Shown one piece after another: positions 35,798 to 53,214 of a stretch of DNA of 64,000 nt. Position 1 is the stretch's first letter, and each line of letters begins with the position of its first letter. Below the pieces are notes generated by a model. The model was not told the DNA's origin and ran no database searches. It saw nothing but the letters and a program-made list of their open reading frames with translations. The stretch comes from Paraeggerthella hongkongensis (GTDB lineage: Bacteria; Actinomycetota; Coriobacteriia; Coriobacteriales; Eggerthellaceae): positions 1-64,000 of the forward strand of contig NZ_QICD01000007.1 of assembly GCF_003726035.1 (NCBI RefSeq), written 5' to 3'. Both the position numbers and the translations under genes were made by a program.

Positions 35798-35907
35798 ACG
35801 CGCATCCTTTCTCCGGGGATGCACCCCATCATAGCACAGCGAGAAATCGGGCCGTTCGACCGCATCAACTCAAGGTAAAATCTTGGTGCCGGGTTCGCGA
35901 GCGCGCT

Positions 35908-35935
35908 TTGCGACCAGCCACGGTTTGCCTACAAT
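35908..35935 (+). promoter_or_regulatory. Probable promoter of ppx
   Basis: -35 TTGCGA and -10 TACAAT, 16 bases apart, about 90 bases upstream of the ppx start. Downstream genes are co-directional (ppx then ppk1). Confidence 0.5.
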
Positions 35936-36027
35936 GGAATCAATGACCAACCAGCGCGGCGACGTGCGCAAGACGCCGTTCGCACGGCGCCTGCCGCAGC
36001 AGCCGAACGACCCACGAAGAAGCCATC

Positions 36028-36951
36028 ATGCCCAACTACGGAGTAATTGACCTCGGATCGAACTCTATTCGCCTCGTCATATACGAAGCGAAGGACAACT
36101 GCCGGGAAACGTACACGAACAAGGATTTCAAAAGCCTCATCAACGACAAGGTGATGGCCGGCCTTTCCGCCTACGTTGTGGACGGCACGTTCACCCAGGC
36201 GGGCATCGATCGGGCCGTCAGCGTGCTCAAAGGCCACGCAAAGCGCTCGCGGTACTTCGATTGCAAAAAGCTCGAGGTGTTCGCCACCGCCGTGCTGCGA
36301 AACGCCTCGAACTGCAACCAGGCCGTAGCCGAGATCGAGGAGCGCACCGGGCTGCCCATATCCCTGCTTTCCGCGCAAGACGAGGCCCACCTGGGGTTCG
36401 TCGGAGCCACCTGCGATCGAGCGGTCGCCTGCGGAACCTTGGTGGACATCGGCGGCGGCTCGACCGAGCTCACGCGCATCGAAGACGGCCGCGATTTCGA
36501 CAACGTCAGCTTGGGGCAAGGATCGCTCTCGTCGTTCGCGCGCTACGTGCGAGCCATCCTGCCCGCAGACCCCGAGATGCGCGCCATCGAGCATGCGCTG
36601 CGCGACCATCTGGACAAGCTGCCGCACCCTGAAATATACCGAGCGGACACCCTGTACGGCATTGGCGGCAGCACGCGCGCCGCCGCCAAGATGCTGCAAC
36701 AAGCCACAGGCACGGCAACCCGGCCCAAAACCATGACGCGCGACGACATTCATGCGATACTGAAGTGGTGCCGTATCGACCCCGACGCATTTGCCCATGC
36801 CGCGCTCAAAGCCTCTGCCGAGCGCGTGCATACGTTAGTACCGGGCTGCATCATTCTCCATGCGCTGTTCGACGCCTTCGGCGCGCAACGCCTGGAAATC
36901 TGCAAATACGGCGTTCGCGAAGGATACCTGATCGAACGCATGCTGCTCTAA
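36028..36951 (+). CDS. Exopolyphosphatase, Ppx/GppA family
   Basis: A 307-residue actin-like ATPase-fold enzyme. VIDLGSNSIRLVIYEA is the first phosphate loop, LEVFATAVLRNASN and VDIGGGSTELTRI are the other motifs. At 307 residues it is the short Ppx2/MTH-like type without the long HD-like C-terminal part of E. coli Ppx. It hydrolyses polyphosphate or pppGpp. It lies 63 bases before ppk1 in the same direction. Confidence 0.9.
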   Translation: MPNYGVIDLGSNSIRLVIYEAKDNCRETYTNKDFKSLINDKVMAGLSAYVVDGTFTQAGIDRAVSVLKGHAKRSRYFDCKKLEVFATAVLRNASNCNQAVAEIEERTGLPISLLSAQDEAHLGFVGATCDRAVACGTLVDIGGGSTELTRIEDGRDFDNVSLGQGSLSSFARYVRAILPADPEMRAIEHALRDHLDKLPHPEIYRADTLYGIGGSTRAAAKMLQQATGTATRPKTMTRDDIHAILKWCRIDPDAFAHAALKASAERVHTLVPGCIILHALFDAFGAQRLEICKYGVREGYLIERMLL

Positions 36952-37014
36952 AGGAACCGATTCGCCATCACGCGCATCAGCGCGCGTTGACGGAACGTAC
37001 GGGAAGGGAAGCTC

Positions 37015-39777
37015 ATGGAAGCAAGCAAGAAGCCGTCGATCGAAACCACCTCCAAGCAGGGTGCGGACCATCCGAAAGCAAGCCCGGCCGTTCCCGATCA
37101 CCAGGAGCCAGCCGCCCATGCATCCGCCGCAGACGGCGTTGCAGACGAACGCATGCAGGCGGCGCCCTACCTGCAGAACCGCGAGCTGTCGTGGCTTACG
37201 TTCAACGAGCGCGTGCTTGACCAGGGAGCCGACGAAACGGTGCCGCTGCTCGAGCGACTGAACTTCATCTCCATCTTCTGGAGCAACCTTCAGGAGTTCT
37301 TCATGGTGCGCGTGGGCAGCCTGACCGACTTGGCCCTGGTGAAAAAGCACATCATCGACTCGAAGTCGAACATGACGCCCGCCGAACAGCTTGACGCGAT
37401 TTACGCGCGCTGCCGCGAACTCTACCCCATTCAGGAACGAACCTTCGAGGAGGTTCGCCGCCTGCTGCGCGAACGCCGCGTATGCCACCTGCGCCCCGAA
37501 GACCTGACCGACGACCAGCGCGCGTTCCTGTCGCGCTACGTTCAGCAAAACGTTCTGCCGTTTCTGTCTCCGCAGATCATCAATACGCGCCATCCGTTTC
37601 CGCACCTTGAAAACGGAGCCTTGTACGTCGTGGTGCGACTGAACGAGGAGATCAACCTGGGCAAGAAAACCGCGAAGGCGAAGGGCGCGGACAAAGCGGC
37701 CAAACCCGACAAGGCGAAAAACCTTGGAGCCGAAGGCGTAACGCTGGGGCTGGTGCCCATGCCGAAGCAATGCGCGCGCGTTATCGAGCTGCCAGGCGAC
37801 GGACTGCAGTTCATCTTGCTGGAGCACGCCATCGAAATGGTGGCATCCGAGATTTTCAGCATGTACGCCGTCAAGCACACCAACGTCATCTGCGTCACGC
37901 GCAACGCCGACCTGGACGCCACCGAAGGAACCGACGAGAGCGACGAGGATTACCGCGAGCACATGAAGCGCATCCTCAAGAAGCGCGCCCGTCTTGCTCC
38001 GGTGCGATTGGAAAGCGAACGGCCCTTGTCGTCTACGCTGGAAAAGCTGCTGCTCAAACGCCTAGGGCTGAAATCCCATCAGGCGTTCGTCACCTCGGTA
38101 CCGCTGGATATGAGCTTCACCTGGGGGCTGGGCGGCCGCCTGCCCGAGAAGGAGCGCGCCAAGATGACGAACGTTCCCTTCACGCCGCAGTGGCCGGGGT
38201 GCCTTGACCGCAACCGCCCGGTCATCGACCAGGTAACCGAAAAGGAAGTGCTGCTGTCCTACCCGTACGAAACGATGGACGCGTTCGTGCAGCTTCTGCG
38301 CGAGGCCGCCAACGACCCGAGCGTCATCTCCATCAAGATCACGCTGTACCGCCTGGCAAGCCAGTCCCATCTGGCAGAAGCGCTCATCGCGGCAGCCGAG
38401 AACGGCAAGGAGGTCACAGCGCTGTTCGAGCTGCGCGCGCGGTTCGACGAAAGCAACAACATCGAATGGTCGCAACGCTTCGAGCAGGCCGGCTGCAAGG
38501 TGATCTACGGATTCCGCGACTTCAAGGTGCACTCGAAAATCTGCTGCATCACCCGTCAAACCGAACATGGCCTGCAGCACATCACCCAACTGGGTACCGG
38601 CAACTACAACGAGAAGACGGCGAAGCTCTACACCGACCTGGCGTTCATCACCTCCGATGAGACGTTCGGCCGCGACGCCACCGAGTTCTTCCGCAACATG
38701 GCGCTCGAGAACACGTCGGACAACTACGACATCATGTGGGTTGCCCCGCTGCAGATCAAGCCGATGATCCTTGCCGGCATCGACCGGGAAATGGAGCGCG
38801 CTCGCGCGGGCGAGCCGTGCGGTCTGTTTTTCAAGACCAACTCCGTCACCGACAAAGACGTAATCGAGAAGGTGGTCGAAGCATCGCAGGCAGGCGTTCC
38901 GGTCACGTTGTTCGTGCGCGGCATCTCGTGCATCGTGCCCGGGCTTGAGGGGTTCACCGAAAACGTGCGCGTGGTGTCCATCGTAGGACGCCTGCTCGAG
39001 CACAGCCGCATCTACGGGTTCGGGTCGCGCGACAACATGAAACTGTACCTGTCGAGCGCCGACCTCATGACGCGCAACATGGACAAGCGCATCGAGATCG
39101 CATGGCCCGTGCTGGACAAAGAGCTGCGCGAGCAGATCCTGGGATACCTGGACGTCAGCATGGCGGACACAGCGAAGCTGCGCGAACTGCTGCCCGATAA
39201 AAGCTACACCGCGCTCGGATCGCTTGCCAAGCAGGGCGACAACGGCGAGACCGCGCTGTTCGAGTCGCAGGAGTTCTTCATCAAGCAGGCGCAGAAGCGC
39301 CGATTGGAAGCGGCCGAGAACGAAGCGGCGCGCGACGCGACCCGACGCAGGATGGCGGCGCGGGACGAGTCCGAGCCCGACGCAGCCTTCAACCGCCAAG
39401 CCGCCGCGCCTGCGGAAAGCGACGAGCGCCCCGCAGCCCCTACCATGCCCGACGCGCAGGCATCGGCCCGGGAAGCCGAGGTCATAGCGGCTGCCGCGAA
39501 CAAGGCCGCCGAACTCGCTGCCGAGGCGGCGGCGCGCGCTGCAGCTCAGGCAGCCGAAGCGGTGAGGGCGGTCAAAGCCGAGGAGCAGGTCGAGGCAGCC
39601 TCGGCCGCAGCCGACGAAGCAATGGAGGCGGAAGCCCTGGAAGCGGATGCGATAGAGCCGCCCGCAAACGAGGGCGGAGAGTCGGCCTCGCATCAGGAGA
39701 TCGTAGCCGCTTCTGCGCCCGGCAAGAAGAAGCCGAGCCTGCTCGTACGCTTCCTCAGCCTGTTCGTGAGAAAGTAA
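37015..39777 (+). CDS. ppk1: Polyphosphate kinase 1
   Basis: A 920-residue enzyme, longer than the usual 690. The conserved N-terminal region (YLQNRELSWLTFNERVLDQG) begins near residue 46. The catalytic histidines lie in KVHSKICC (His506) and LLEHSRIYGF (His663). The last 160 residues are not catalytic: an Ala/Glu-rich stretch of low complexity, then KKPSLLVRFLSLFVRK, a basic-hydrophobic end that could bind membrane. ppx lies directly upstream; GGGAAGGGAAG precedes the start. It polymerises polyphosphate from ATP. Confidence 0.95.
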   Translation: MEASKKPSIETTSKQGADHPKASPAVPDHQEPAAHASAADGVADERMQAAPYLQNRELSWLTFNERVLDQGADETVPLLERLNFISIFWSNLQEFFMVRVGSLTDLALVKKHIIDSKSNMTPAEQLDAIYARCRELYPIQERTFEEVRRLLRERRVCHLRPEDLTDDQRAFLSRYVQQNVLPFLSPQIINTRHPFPHLENGALYVVVRLNEEINLGKKTAKAKGADKAAKPDKAKNLGAEGVTLGLVPMPKQCARVIELPGDGLQFILLEHAIEMVASEIFSMYAVKHTNVICVTRNADLDATEGTDESDEDYREHMKRILKKRARLAPVRLESERPLSSTLEKLLLKRLGLKSHQAFVTSVPLDMSFTWGLGGRLPEKERAKMTNVPFTPQWPGCLDRNRPVIDQVTEKEVLLSYPYETMDAFVQLLREAANDPSVISIKITLYRLASQSHLAEALIAAAENGKEVTALFELRARFDESNNIEWSQRFEQAGCKVIYGFRDFKVHSKICCITRQTEHGLQHITQLGTGNYNEKTAKLYTDLAFITSDETFGRDATEFFRNMALENTSDNYDIMWVAPLQIKPMILAGIDREMERARAGEPCGLFFKTNSVTDKDVIEKVVEASQAGVPVTLFVRGISCIVPGLEGFTENVRVVSIVGRLLEHSRIYGFGSRDNMKLYLSSADLMTRNMDKRIEIAWPVLDKELREQILGYLDVSMADTAKLRELLPDKSYTALGSLAKQGDNGETALFESQEFFIKQAQKRRLEAAENEAARDATRRRMAARDESEPDAAFNRQAAAPAESDERPAAPTMPDAQASAREAEVIAAAANKAAELAAEAAARAAAQAAEAVRAVKAEEQVEAASAAADEAMEAEALEADAIEPPANEGGESASHQEIVAASAPGKKKPSLLVRFLSLFVRK

Positions 39778-39846
39778 CCGCGTCCCGCTGCCGAGCGCGG
39801 CGTTAGGGACTTTCACCCGCTGGAAACGCGCGCCATGCTCGGCGTG

Positions 39847-39885
39847 CCAAAAAAAGAAACCCGCCGGCGGGTTTCTTTTTTTTGG
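39847..39885. terminator. Bidirectional terminator between ppk1 and glmM
   Basis: A palindrome centred at the GCCGGC core: AAAAAAAGAAACCC/GGGTTTCTTTTTTT with A- and T-runs on both sides. It ends ppk1 (plus) and glmM (minus), which converge here. Confidence 0.95.
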
Positions 39886-39896
39886 CGACAAGGACG

Positions 39897-41231
39897 CTAC
39901 ACCTCGCGCTCGACCACCGCAGCGATCGCCGCTGCATGACGCTCGGCGTCTTCGGCGCTTGCAGCCTCCACCATCACGCGCACCACCGGTTCGGTTCCAG
40001 AGGGTCGCAGCAGCACGCGCCCGGAATCGCCCAAGGCGTCTTCGGCAGCGCGAACGGCAGCCTGCACGACGTCGTTGCCGTCCACCGCATGCTTGTCCTG
40101 CACCTTCACGTTGATGAGGGTTTGCGGGAAACGCGTCATAACGGAAGCGGCGTCCTCAACGGATTTACCGGCCCGTTTGCAGGCGGCCAGGAACTGGAGG
40201 GCCGTCACCAGGCCATCGCCCGTGGAATTATGCTCGAGGAAGATCATGTGGCCGCTCTGCTCGCCGCCAACGACGAACCCGCCTTTGCGCATGGCCTCCA
40301 GCACGTAGCGGTCGCCCACCTTCGTCTGGATAAGCTCGATGCCCGCGTCGCGCAGCGCATGGGTGAGGCCCAGGTTGCACATGACCGTGGACACGGCCGT
40401 GTTGCCGGGCAGCAGATCGCGCTGCTTCAGATCGATGGCGCACACCGTTTCCACTACGTCGCCGTCGATCTCGTTTCCCTGCGCGTCCACCAGCATGACG
40501 CGGTCGGCGTCGCCGTCATGCGCGATGCCCACGTCGGCTCCGATTTCGGCCACCAAATCGCGCACGGGACCCAGATGCGTGGAGCCGCATTGCACGTTGA
40601 TGTCAGTGCCGTCGAAGTCCTCGTTGATGACAACGACCTCGGCCCCCAAGCGGCGCAGCGCCTCGGCGCTGGTCATGCACGATGCGCCATGGCCCACGTC
40701 AAGCGCCACCTTCAAGCCCGACAGGTCTATCCCGTCACGCTCCACCGTGGACACGGCATGAGCAATGTAGAGCTCGCACGCATCCTCGACCGGCAGCGTA
40801 ACGCCCACAGCGTCTCCCGCCGGCAACTCCTCGGCTGCCGCACCGCCGCGCACCACAAACGCTTCGATATCGTCCTCCACCGCATCGGGCAGCTTGAAAC
40901 CCTGGGCATCGAACAGCTTGATGCCGTTGTACTCCGGCGGATTATGGGAGGCGGAAATGACCACGCCGCCGTCGCAGTGCAGCTCGCGCACCAGCAGCGC
41001 GATAGCCGGCGTGGGAATAATCCCGGCCAGCAGCGCCGTGCCGCCCATTGACATGACGCCCGCAGCTACGGACGATTCCAGCATGTCGCCCGACAAGCGG
41101 GTGTCCTTGCCGATCAGAATGGTTTTCCCCTGAAACGCCACGGCGGCTTGCCCCAGCTTGAAAGCCAGGTCGCACGTGAGCTCCGTATTGGCGACGCCGC
41201 GAACGCCGTCGGTTCCGAATAGTCGTGCCAT
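39897..41231 (-). CDS. glmM: Phosphoglucosamine mutase
   Basis: A 444-residue enzyme that interconverts glucosamine-6- and -1-phosphate for peptidoglycan synthesis. N-terminal MARLFGTDGVRGVAN, phosphoserine loop ISASHNPPEYNG, metal loop AHDGDADRVM, sugar-binding GGEQSGHM and phosphate-binding RPSGTEPVVRVM near the end are all present. The start ATG at 41231 follows GAGAGGG; the open frame upstream lacks a binding site. Confidence 0.97.
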   Translation of the reverse strand: MARLFGTDGVRGVANTELTCDLAFKLGQAAVAFQGKTILIGKDTRLSGDMLESSVAAGVMSMGGTALLAGIIPTPAIALLVRELHCDGGVVISASHNPPEYNGIKLFDAQGFKLPDAVEDDIEAFVVRGGAAAEELPAGDAVGVTLPVEDACELYIAHAVSTVERDGIDLSGLKVALDVGHGASCMTSAEALRRLGAEVVVINEDFDGTDINVQCGSTHLGPVRDLVAEIGADVGIAHDGDADRVMLVDAQGNEIDGDVVETVCAIDLKQRDLLPGNTAVSTVMCNLGLTHALRDAGIELIQTKVGDRYVLEAMRKGGFVVGGEQSGHMIFLEHNSTGDGLVTALQFLAACKRAGKSVEDAASVMTRFPQTLINVKVQDKHAVDGNDVVQAAVRAAEDALGDSGRVLLRPSGTEPVVRVMVEAASAEDAERHAAAIAAVVEREV

Positions 41232-41339
41232 GTCGATGTCCCTCTCTAGTCTCACAGGTTCAGTAAAAGTCAGCGAGGTCGGAGGGCGGAAACCCGCACC
41301 GCCGGACCGCTTCGATGGTCGCAAGGCCATCGGAACCGT

Positions 41340-41840
41340 CTACTTTCCCCTTTTCACGAACGCTTCGTGCAGGCGAACGCCGCCGCGCGGGCGCTCCTCG
41401 TCGGTCATGCGGTTGTTGAGTTCAGCCGCAAATTCGTCCAAGTCGATACCGTACCGCTCAAGCAGAACGAACAGGTGGTACACCACGTCGGCCGCTTCGT
41501 AGCGCAGATGGTCAACGGCATCGGAGTACTCTGCCGGCAGATCCACGTCAAGAGACGCCGCTTCCTCCCCGCGCAGCGAATCGACTTGGGATGCCAGTGC
41601 AGCCGCCAACGACGAGCACGCCCAAGACTCCACGTCTTTAGCTGCGAGCGCGACTTCGCCCGCCTCTTCCATGATCTTTTTCAGCACGTCGTCAACGGAA
41701 CCGGAAAGCAAGCGATGCGTGTAGCTTTCCTCCCCCGCCTCGCGCCGTGAGGCGATGGCACCGCTCAAAGATTCGAGCGTTGCACCCACATGAGAAGCCG
41801 GCGGCGTTTCGCCAGCCGGAATATAGGTTTTATGTGACAC
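41340..41840 (-). CDS. Phosphoribosyl-ATP pyrophosphatase-like protein (HisE type)
   Basis: A 166-residue MazG-like nucleotide pyrophosphohydrolase. SYTHRLLSGSVDDVLKKIME leads to the metal motif EEAGEVALAAKD; the second half-motif is YEAADVVYHLFVLLERYGI, as in HisE, which acts in histidine synthesis. About 40 residues (SLAAALASQVDSLRGEEAA region) are inserted between the two motifs, and the C-terminal end is longer than usual. GTG start at 41840 after AAAGG. It stands alone between rpoC and glmM, away from any his operon. Confidence 0.72.
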   Translation of the reverse strand: MSHKTYIPAGETPPASHVGATLESLSGAIASRREAGEESYTHRLLSGSVDDVLKKIMEEAGEVALAAKDVESWACSSLAAALASQVDSLRGEEAASLDVDLPAEYSDAVDHLRYEAADVVYHLFVLLERYGIDLDEFAAELNNRMTDEERPRGGVRLHEAFVKRGK

Positions 41841-41945
41841 AGGGCAACCTTTCTCGACGATTCGCCGACGTGCTCGGCCTCAGGACATGCACAGCGCGCT
41901 GCAGCGCCGAAACGCCGCATCCCCAACCCGAGCACGGGCCTATGC

Positions 41946-41973
41946 AAAAGGGGCGCGCCTGAGCGCGCCCCTT
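41946..41973 (-). terminator. Terminator of rpoBC
   Basis: Minus-strand stem AAGGGGCGCGC/GCGCGCCCCTT with a four-base loop (TCAG), followed by TTTT, directly after the rpoC stop. Confidence 0.92.
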
Positions 41974-41980
41974 GCAGCTG

Positions 41981-49924
<7,944 letters not shown>

Positions 49925-49980
49925 GAGGCTTTTCCTCCTTCATGTGCACCCGCAAAAATGCGAAAAAGTCGCAAGTTCTA

Positions 49981-50009
49981 AAAATAGTGCGCCCGTCAAG
50001 CCATGTCAA
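49981..50009 (-). promoter_or_regulatory. rpoBC promoter
   Basis: Minus strand: TTGACA -35 (consensus) and TATTTT -10, 17 bases apart. Between 50010 and 50735 there is no reading frame that looks coding; it contains an inverted repeat (50291/50411) and the upstream region of the wall protein. Confidence 0.85.
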
Positions 50010-50290
50010 GAAAAATTTTTACGAACTGTGGAAATTTATTGTGGATTTGGCTGTTCATCTGGGCGGATGTCGTTGGAATTTTTGGATGCGGAGGACGATT
50101 TTCCGCACGGCGGAGGGGTTGAGAGGCCGTGCACGCGGCGGGAGGCGACCAAGCGGCTGCGCGCGGCTGAGGTTCGGGCGCCCCCTCCCCCGGAGCCCGT
50201 CTGGAACGATCGCCGCCAGAGCGCGCACATCCACGGCGGATTCCGGCCTTGCGCGCGGCGTCCGCTGCCGCCTGCTGCCTGCCGCCTACT

Positions 50291-50430
50291 GCCAAAACGA
50301 GCGAGTTTTACTGGTCCTCAAGCCAGAATAATGACGGATGGCAAGCTTATGACCTGGCACGATGCAAAACCGTCTCACACCGAACCATCCCGGTGCGGCA
50401 AAAATCGCCGCAAAACTCGTCCGTTTTGGC
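50291..50430. repeat. 20-bp imperfect inverted repeats around a 100-bp spacer
   Basis: 50291-50310 and 50411-50430 are reverse complements with 17 of 20 matches (core GCCAAAACGAGCGAG). They lie in the gene-free region upstream of the wall protein and rpoB. Function is unknown. Confidence 0.45.
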
Positions 50431-50735
50431 AAGAAGAGCACCGCTCTGGAGCTGAACGAGACGGCGCAACGCGGCTGCTCGAATGACGCGACGCAACCGA
50501 ATCAACCCTGCCGACGCCACGCCGTCGACGGGATCGCCCATTCAGCAATTCTGTTTAATTTGTCGCAAAGCCATGGAGAAGACGTCGCCGAACTGGCTTT
50601 CTTACGCGCGCGCGTGAGAGACTTATTGTTCCGTTTCGTGCTGATTCCTCCGATCGGCCCCAGCGGATGCGCGTCTTGGCGCGCACTACCATAAACGCAG
50701 ATGAAACGCACCATACACGCAGAACGGAGGTCCCC

Positions 50736-52403
50736 ATGGGACAACCCAGCGCACCGAAGGCGCTTGCCTTGGGCGTATCGCTTTCCCTTGCATGCAGCAT
50801 GATGCCAGCAGCGGCCCTTGCCGACGAGCCCATTCCTTCCGAAGCTGCTTCGACGGAAGCATCGGCTTCGAGCGCAATGCAGAAGCCCGCGGATTACGAC
50901 AAGGACGACTTCTACTCCGACAGTTCCCCGAAAACCAGGCTTGCTCGCTCGATCGCGATGCCGTACGCGGTGTCGCTCGATCCGGTTGCAGTTTCAAGCG
51001 AGATGAAGTACTTCGCAAAATACGAGAGCGGCAGAAACTACAACCAGGGGCTTTCCTATGGCGACGGATACCATGCAATGGGGTATTACCAGTTCGACAA
51101 CCGCTACACCCTCAAGGGATTTCTGGAGGCATGCTACGCGTACGATCCTGAAACGTACCACATGTTCGAGTGGGTCTCCTCCACGAACATCTCGGGCGAT
51201 TTGTACGACGAAAGCGCCGGGAAGCTGAACAGCGTCGGCCAGAGGCTCGAGGATTCGTGGCACCTTGCATACGCTGCCAACCCGACCGAGTTCTCCGGCC
51301 TGCAGGACAGCTACGCGTACAACAACTCGTACATTCCTGCGCAGGAATACCTAGCCAGCAGGGGCATCGACATTTCGAATCGCTCCGATGCCGTGAAGGG
51401 CTTGTGCTGGGGTTTGAGCAGCCTGTTCGGATCTTCCGGCTGGAAGAAGTTCGTGGGCGGCGTTTCAGATGGGTACGACCGGAACGGCACGTACCATTAC
51501 CTTAGCGAAGGGTACGACTGGCCGGGAGCCGGACTCACCAACGACATGACCGACCGCGAGTTCGTCACCAAGCTGTGCAACTACGTGGTGGAGAACGTGA
51601 GCGTGTTCTACAAGGGTCAGCCCCAGTACCACCAGGGCTGGGAAAACCGCTACCGCAACGAGCTGAAGGACTGCTTGGCGTTCATTACCCAGCACGAGCA
51701 AGATGCAGAGGCGAGCAAGCCGGTGCCGGCACCCGACCCCGAGCCCAAGCCCGAGGTGACGCCGGCTCCCGTGCCGGTTCCCAACCCCGAGCCCACGCCA
51801 ACTCCGGACGAGCCTTCGACGCCCATCGAACCCGCCCCATCTCCCAATGAACCGTCGACGCCCGCTGAGCCTTCCACGCCTTCCAATCCCGAGAACGGCG
51901 GCTCTGGTGAAAATGCGCCGGGCAATGCCGATCGACCGGGATCGGAAGATACTGTCGCGCCTACTCCCCCGACAGGCAACGAGAACTCTACGCCGGAGGA
52001 AAGCACACCCGGCGCGGAAACTCCGAACGCACCCACCCCGCCCGACAGCTCGACGGGCAACGGGGACCAGCCGACGGCGGGCAACGGAGGATCGAACGAA
52101 GGAAGCTCGTCGAACGCCGACAGCCAAGGATCGGGAAACGGCCCGAAGCAGGAAGTCTCCGGTTCGGGATCCGGGAGCAAGTCGGAGGAACCTGGTGCAA
52201 CCTTGACGACAGAAGTCTCCGAAGCATCCAAGACCGAGGCCAAACCCTTGCCCGCACCCGCAAAGGAGTCGAAAGCCTCGAACTTGACCCAAACGGGCGA
52301 CGAGGGCACGAGCACGCCCCTTGTGGTAGCCCTTGCTTCGGCATGCCTCGCCCTTGTGGCAGGCGCCGCGCTGACCATGAGAAAGCTTTTGGGAAGAGGT
52401 TAA
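50736..52403 (+). CDS. Cell-wall-anchored protein with lysozyme-like head and LTQTG sorting signal
   Basis: A 555-residue secreted protein: signal peptide (LALGVSLSLACSMMPAAALA), a roughly 250-residue head domain, then a Pro/Ser/Gly-rich stalk of about 190 residues and a C-terminal sorting signal LTQTGDEG, hydrophobic helix and charged tail (MRKLLGRG). The head has YFAKYESGRNYN followed by GYHAMGYYQFDNRYTLKGFL, a pattern reminiscent of lysozyme/transglycosylase-like phage endolysin domains with the active-site Glu in ESG. This is suggestive only. GGAGGT precedes the ATG at 50736. The likely processing enzyme is a sortase. Confidence 0.8.
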   Translation: MGQPSAPKALALGVSLSLACSMMPAAALADEPIPSEAASTEASASSAMQKPADYDKDDFYSDSSPKTRLARSIAMPYAVSLDPVAVSSEMKYFAKYESGRNYNQGLSYGDGYHAMGYYQFDNRYTLKGFLEACYAYDPETYHMFEWVSSTNISGDLYDESAGKLNSVGQRLEDSWHLAYAANPTEFSGLQDSYAYNNSYIPAQEYLASRGIDISNRSDAVKGLCWGLSSLFGSSGWKKFVGGVSDGYDRNGTYHYLSEGYDWPGAGLTNDMTDREFVTKLCNYVVENVSVFYKGQPQYHQGWENRYRNELKDCLAFITQHEQDAEASKPVPAPDPEPKPEVTPAPVPVPNPEPTPTPDEPSTPIEPAPSPNEPSTPAEPSTPSNPENGGSGENAPGNADRPGSEDTVAPTPPTGNENSTPEESTPGAETPNAPTPPDSSTGNGDQPTAGNGGSNEGSSSNADSQGSGNGPKQEVSGSGSGSKSEEPGATLTTEVSEASKTEAKPLPAPAKESKASNLTQTGDEGTSTPLVVALASACLALVAGAALTMRKLLGRG

Positions 52404-52418
52404 CCGCACAGATCAACG

Positions 52419-52467
52419 CACACCAAAAAAGACGAGCCCTGAAATGGGGCTCGTCTTTTTTGGTGTG
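52419..52467. terminator. Bidirectional terminator after the wall protein
   Basis: A 21-bp perfect stem with A- and T-runs (AAAAAAGACGAGCCC/GGGCTCGTCTTTTTT). It ends the wall protein and the converging torD transcript. Confidence 0.95.
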
Positions 52468-52497
52468 CAAATCGAGAAGTCAAACGCAAAAGCCCGA

Positions 52498-53145
52498 TCA
52501 AAGAGCCGACAATTCCGCCCGATGCCACTTCAACAAGCACTGAGTCACCAATAGAATGTGGGAGAAATAACCATAGGGGCTTTGCTCTTCCACGCAATCT
52601 CTAAAGGGTTCAATCCAATCAAGCGGGTGATCGTCGATAAAGGAAGCAAGCTTCTGCCGAGCGTCCACGCCCCCAACAGGATCACCCGACAGCCACCGGC
52701 ACCGATCGGAAAGATACAGCAGCTCTATGCCCATATGGTCTTCGTACTGGCGATTTTCGTTTCGAAGCTCAAGGCCGGCCTCGCGCAACAATTGACGCAT
52801 TTCAAAAGTTGCTTGACCGAAGCCAACCGAAACGTTCGAAGCTCGATACATCGTTTCCCACGGCGGCGCCAAAGGAGATGGCGGACCTATGAACAATCGG
52901 GTGTATTCAACAGCGCAACGCTCGATCAGGTCTTCATCGCTTTCCTCAGCACGCAAGCTCGCAGCCTGAGTCCAACGTTCGCATGCAGCAACAGCGTTGG
53001 ATATACCCTGGTCTTCAAATGTTGGGAACGCTTCCCAAAAGTGCATGTCAAGACCAACCGAAGCAGTCATGGTCATAGGAGCAAGCAACGAATTACCCAA
53101 AAACCCATAGGCTTCGGACAAAGACTTCCAAGGAATCTCGGCCAT
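52498..53145 (-). CDS. TorD-family chaperone for a molybdoenzyme
   Basis: A 215-residue cytosolic chaperone of the TorD/DmsD type, all-helical, with the family's characteristic YTRLFIGP-like stretch (EYTRLFIGPPSPLAPPWETMY). These proteins bind the Tat signal and guard cofactor insertion. It is last in the operon, after the anchor gene. The DNA has lower GC than the genome average. The start at 53145 follows AAAGGA. Confidence 0.88.
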   Translation of the reverse strand: MAEIPWKSLSEAYGFLGNSLLAPMTMTASVGLDMHFWEAFPTFEDQGISNAVAACERWTQAASLRAEESDEDLIERCAVEYTRLFIGPPSPLAPPWETMYRASNVSVGFGQATFEMRQLLREAGLELRNENRQYEDHMGIELLYLSDRCRWLSGDPVGGVDARQKLASFIDDHPLDWIEPFRDCVEEQSPYGYFSHILLVTQCLLKWHRAELSAL

Positions 53146-53214
53146 GAAGTCGTCCTTTCTCAAGATCGACCGAAGCGCCGGATTCGTTGGAAAGTATCCG
53201 GCGCTTCATTTCGT

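Noticed and set aside
50671-50735. Extension of the wall protein to 50667
   Set aside because: The GGAGGT before 50736 and the signal peptide that follows favour the later ATG.
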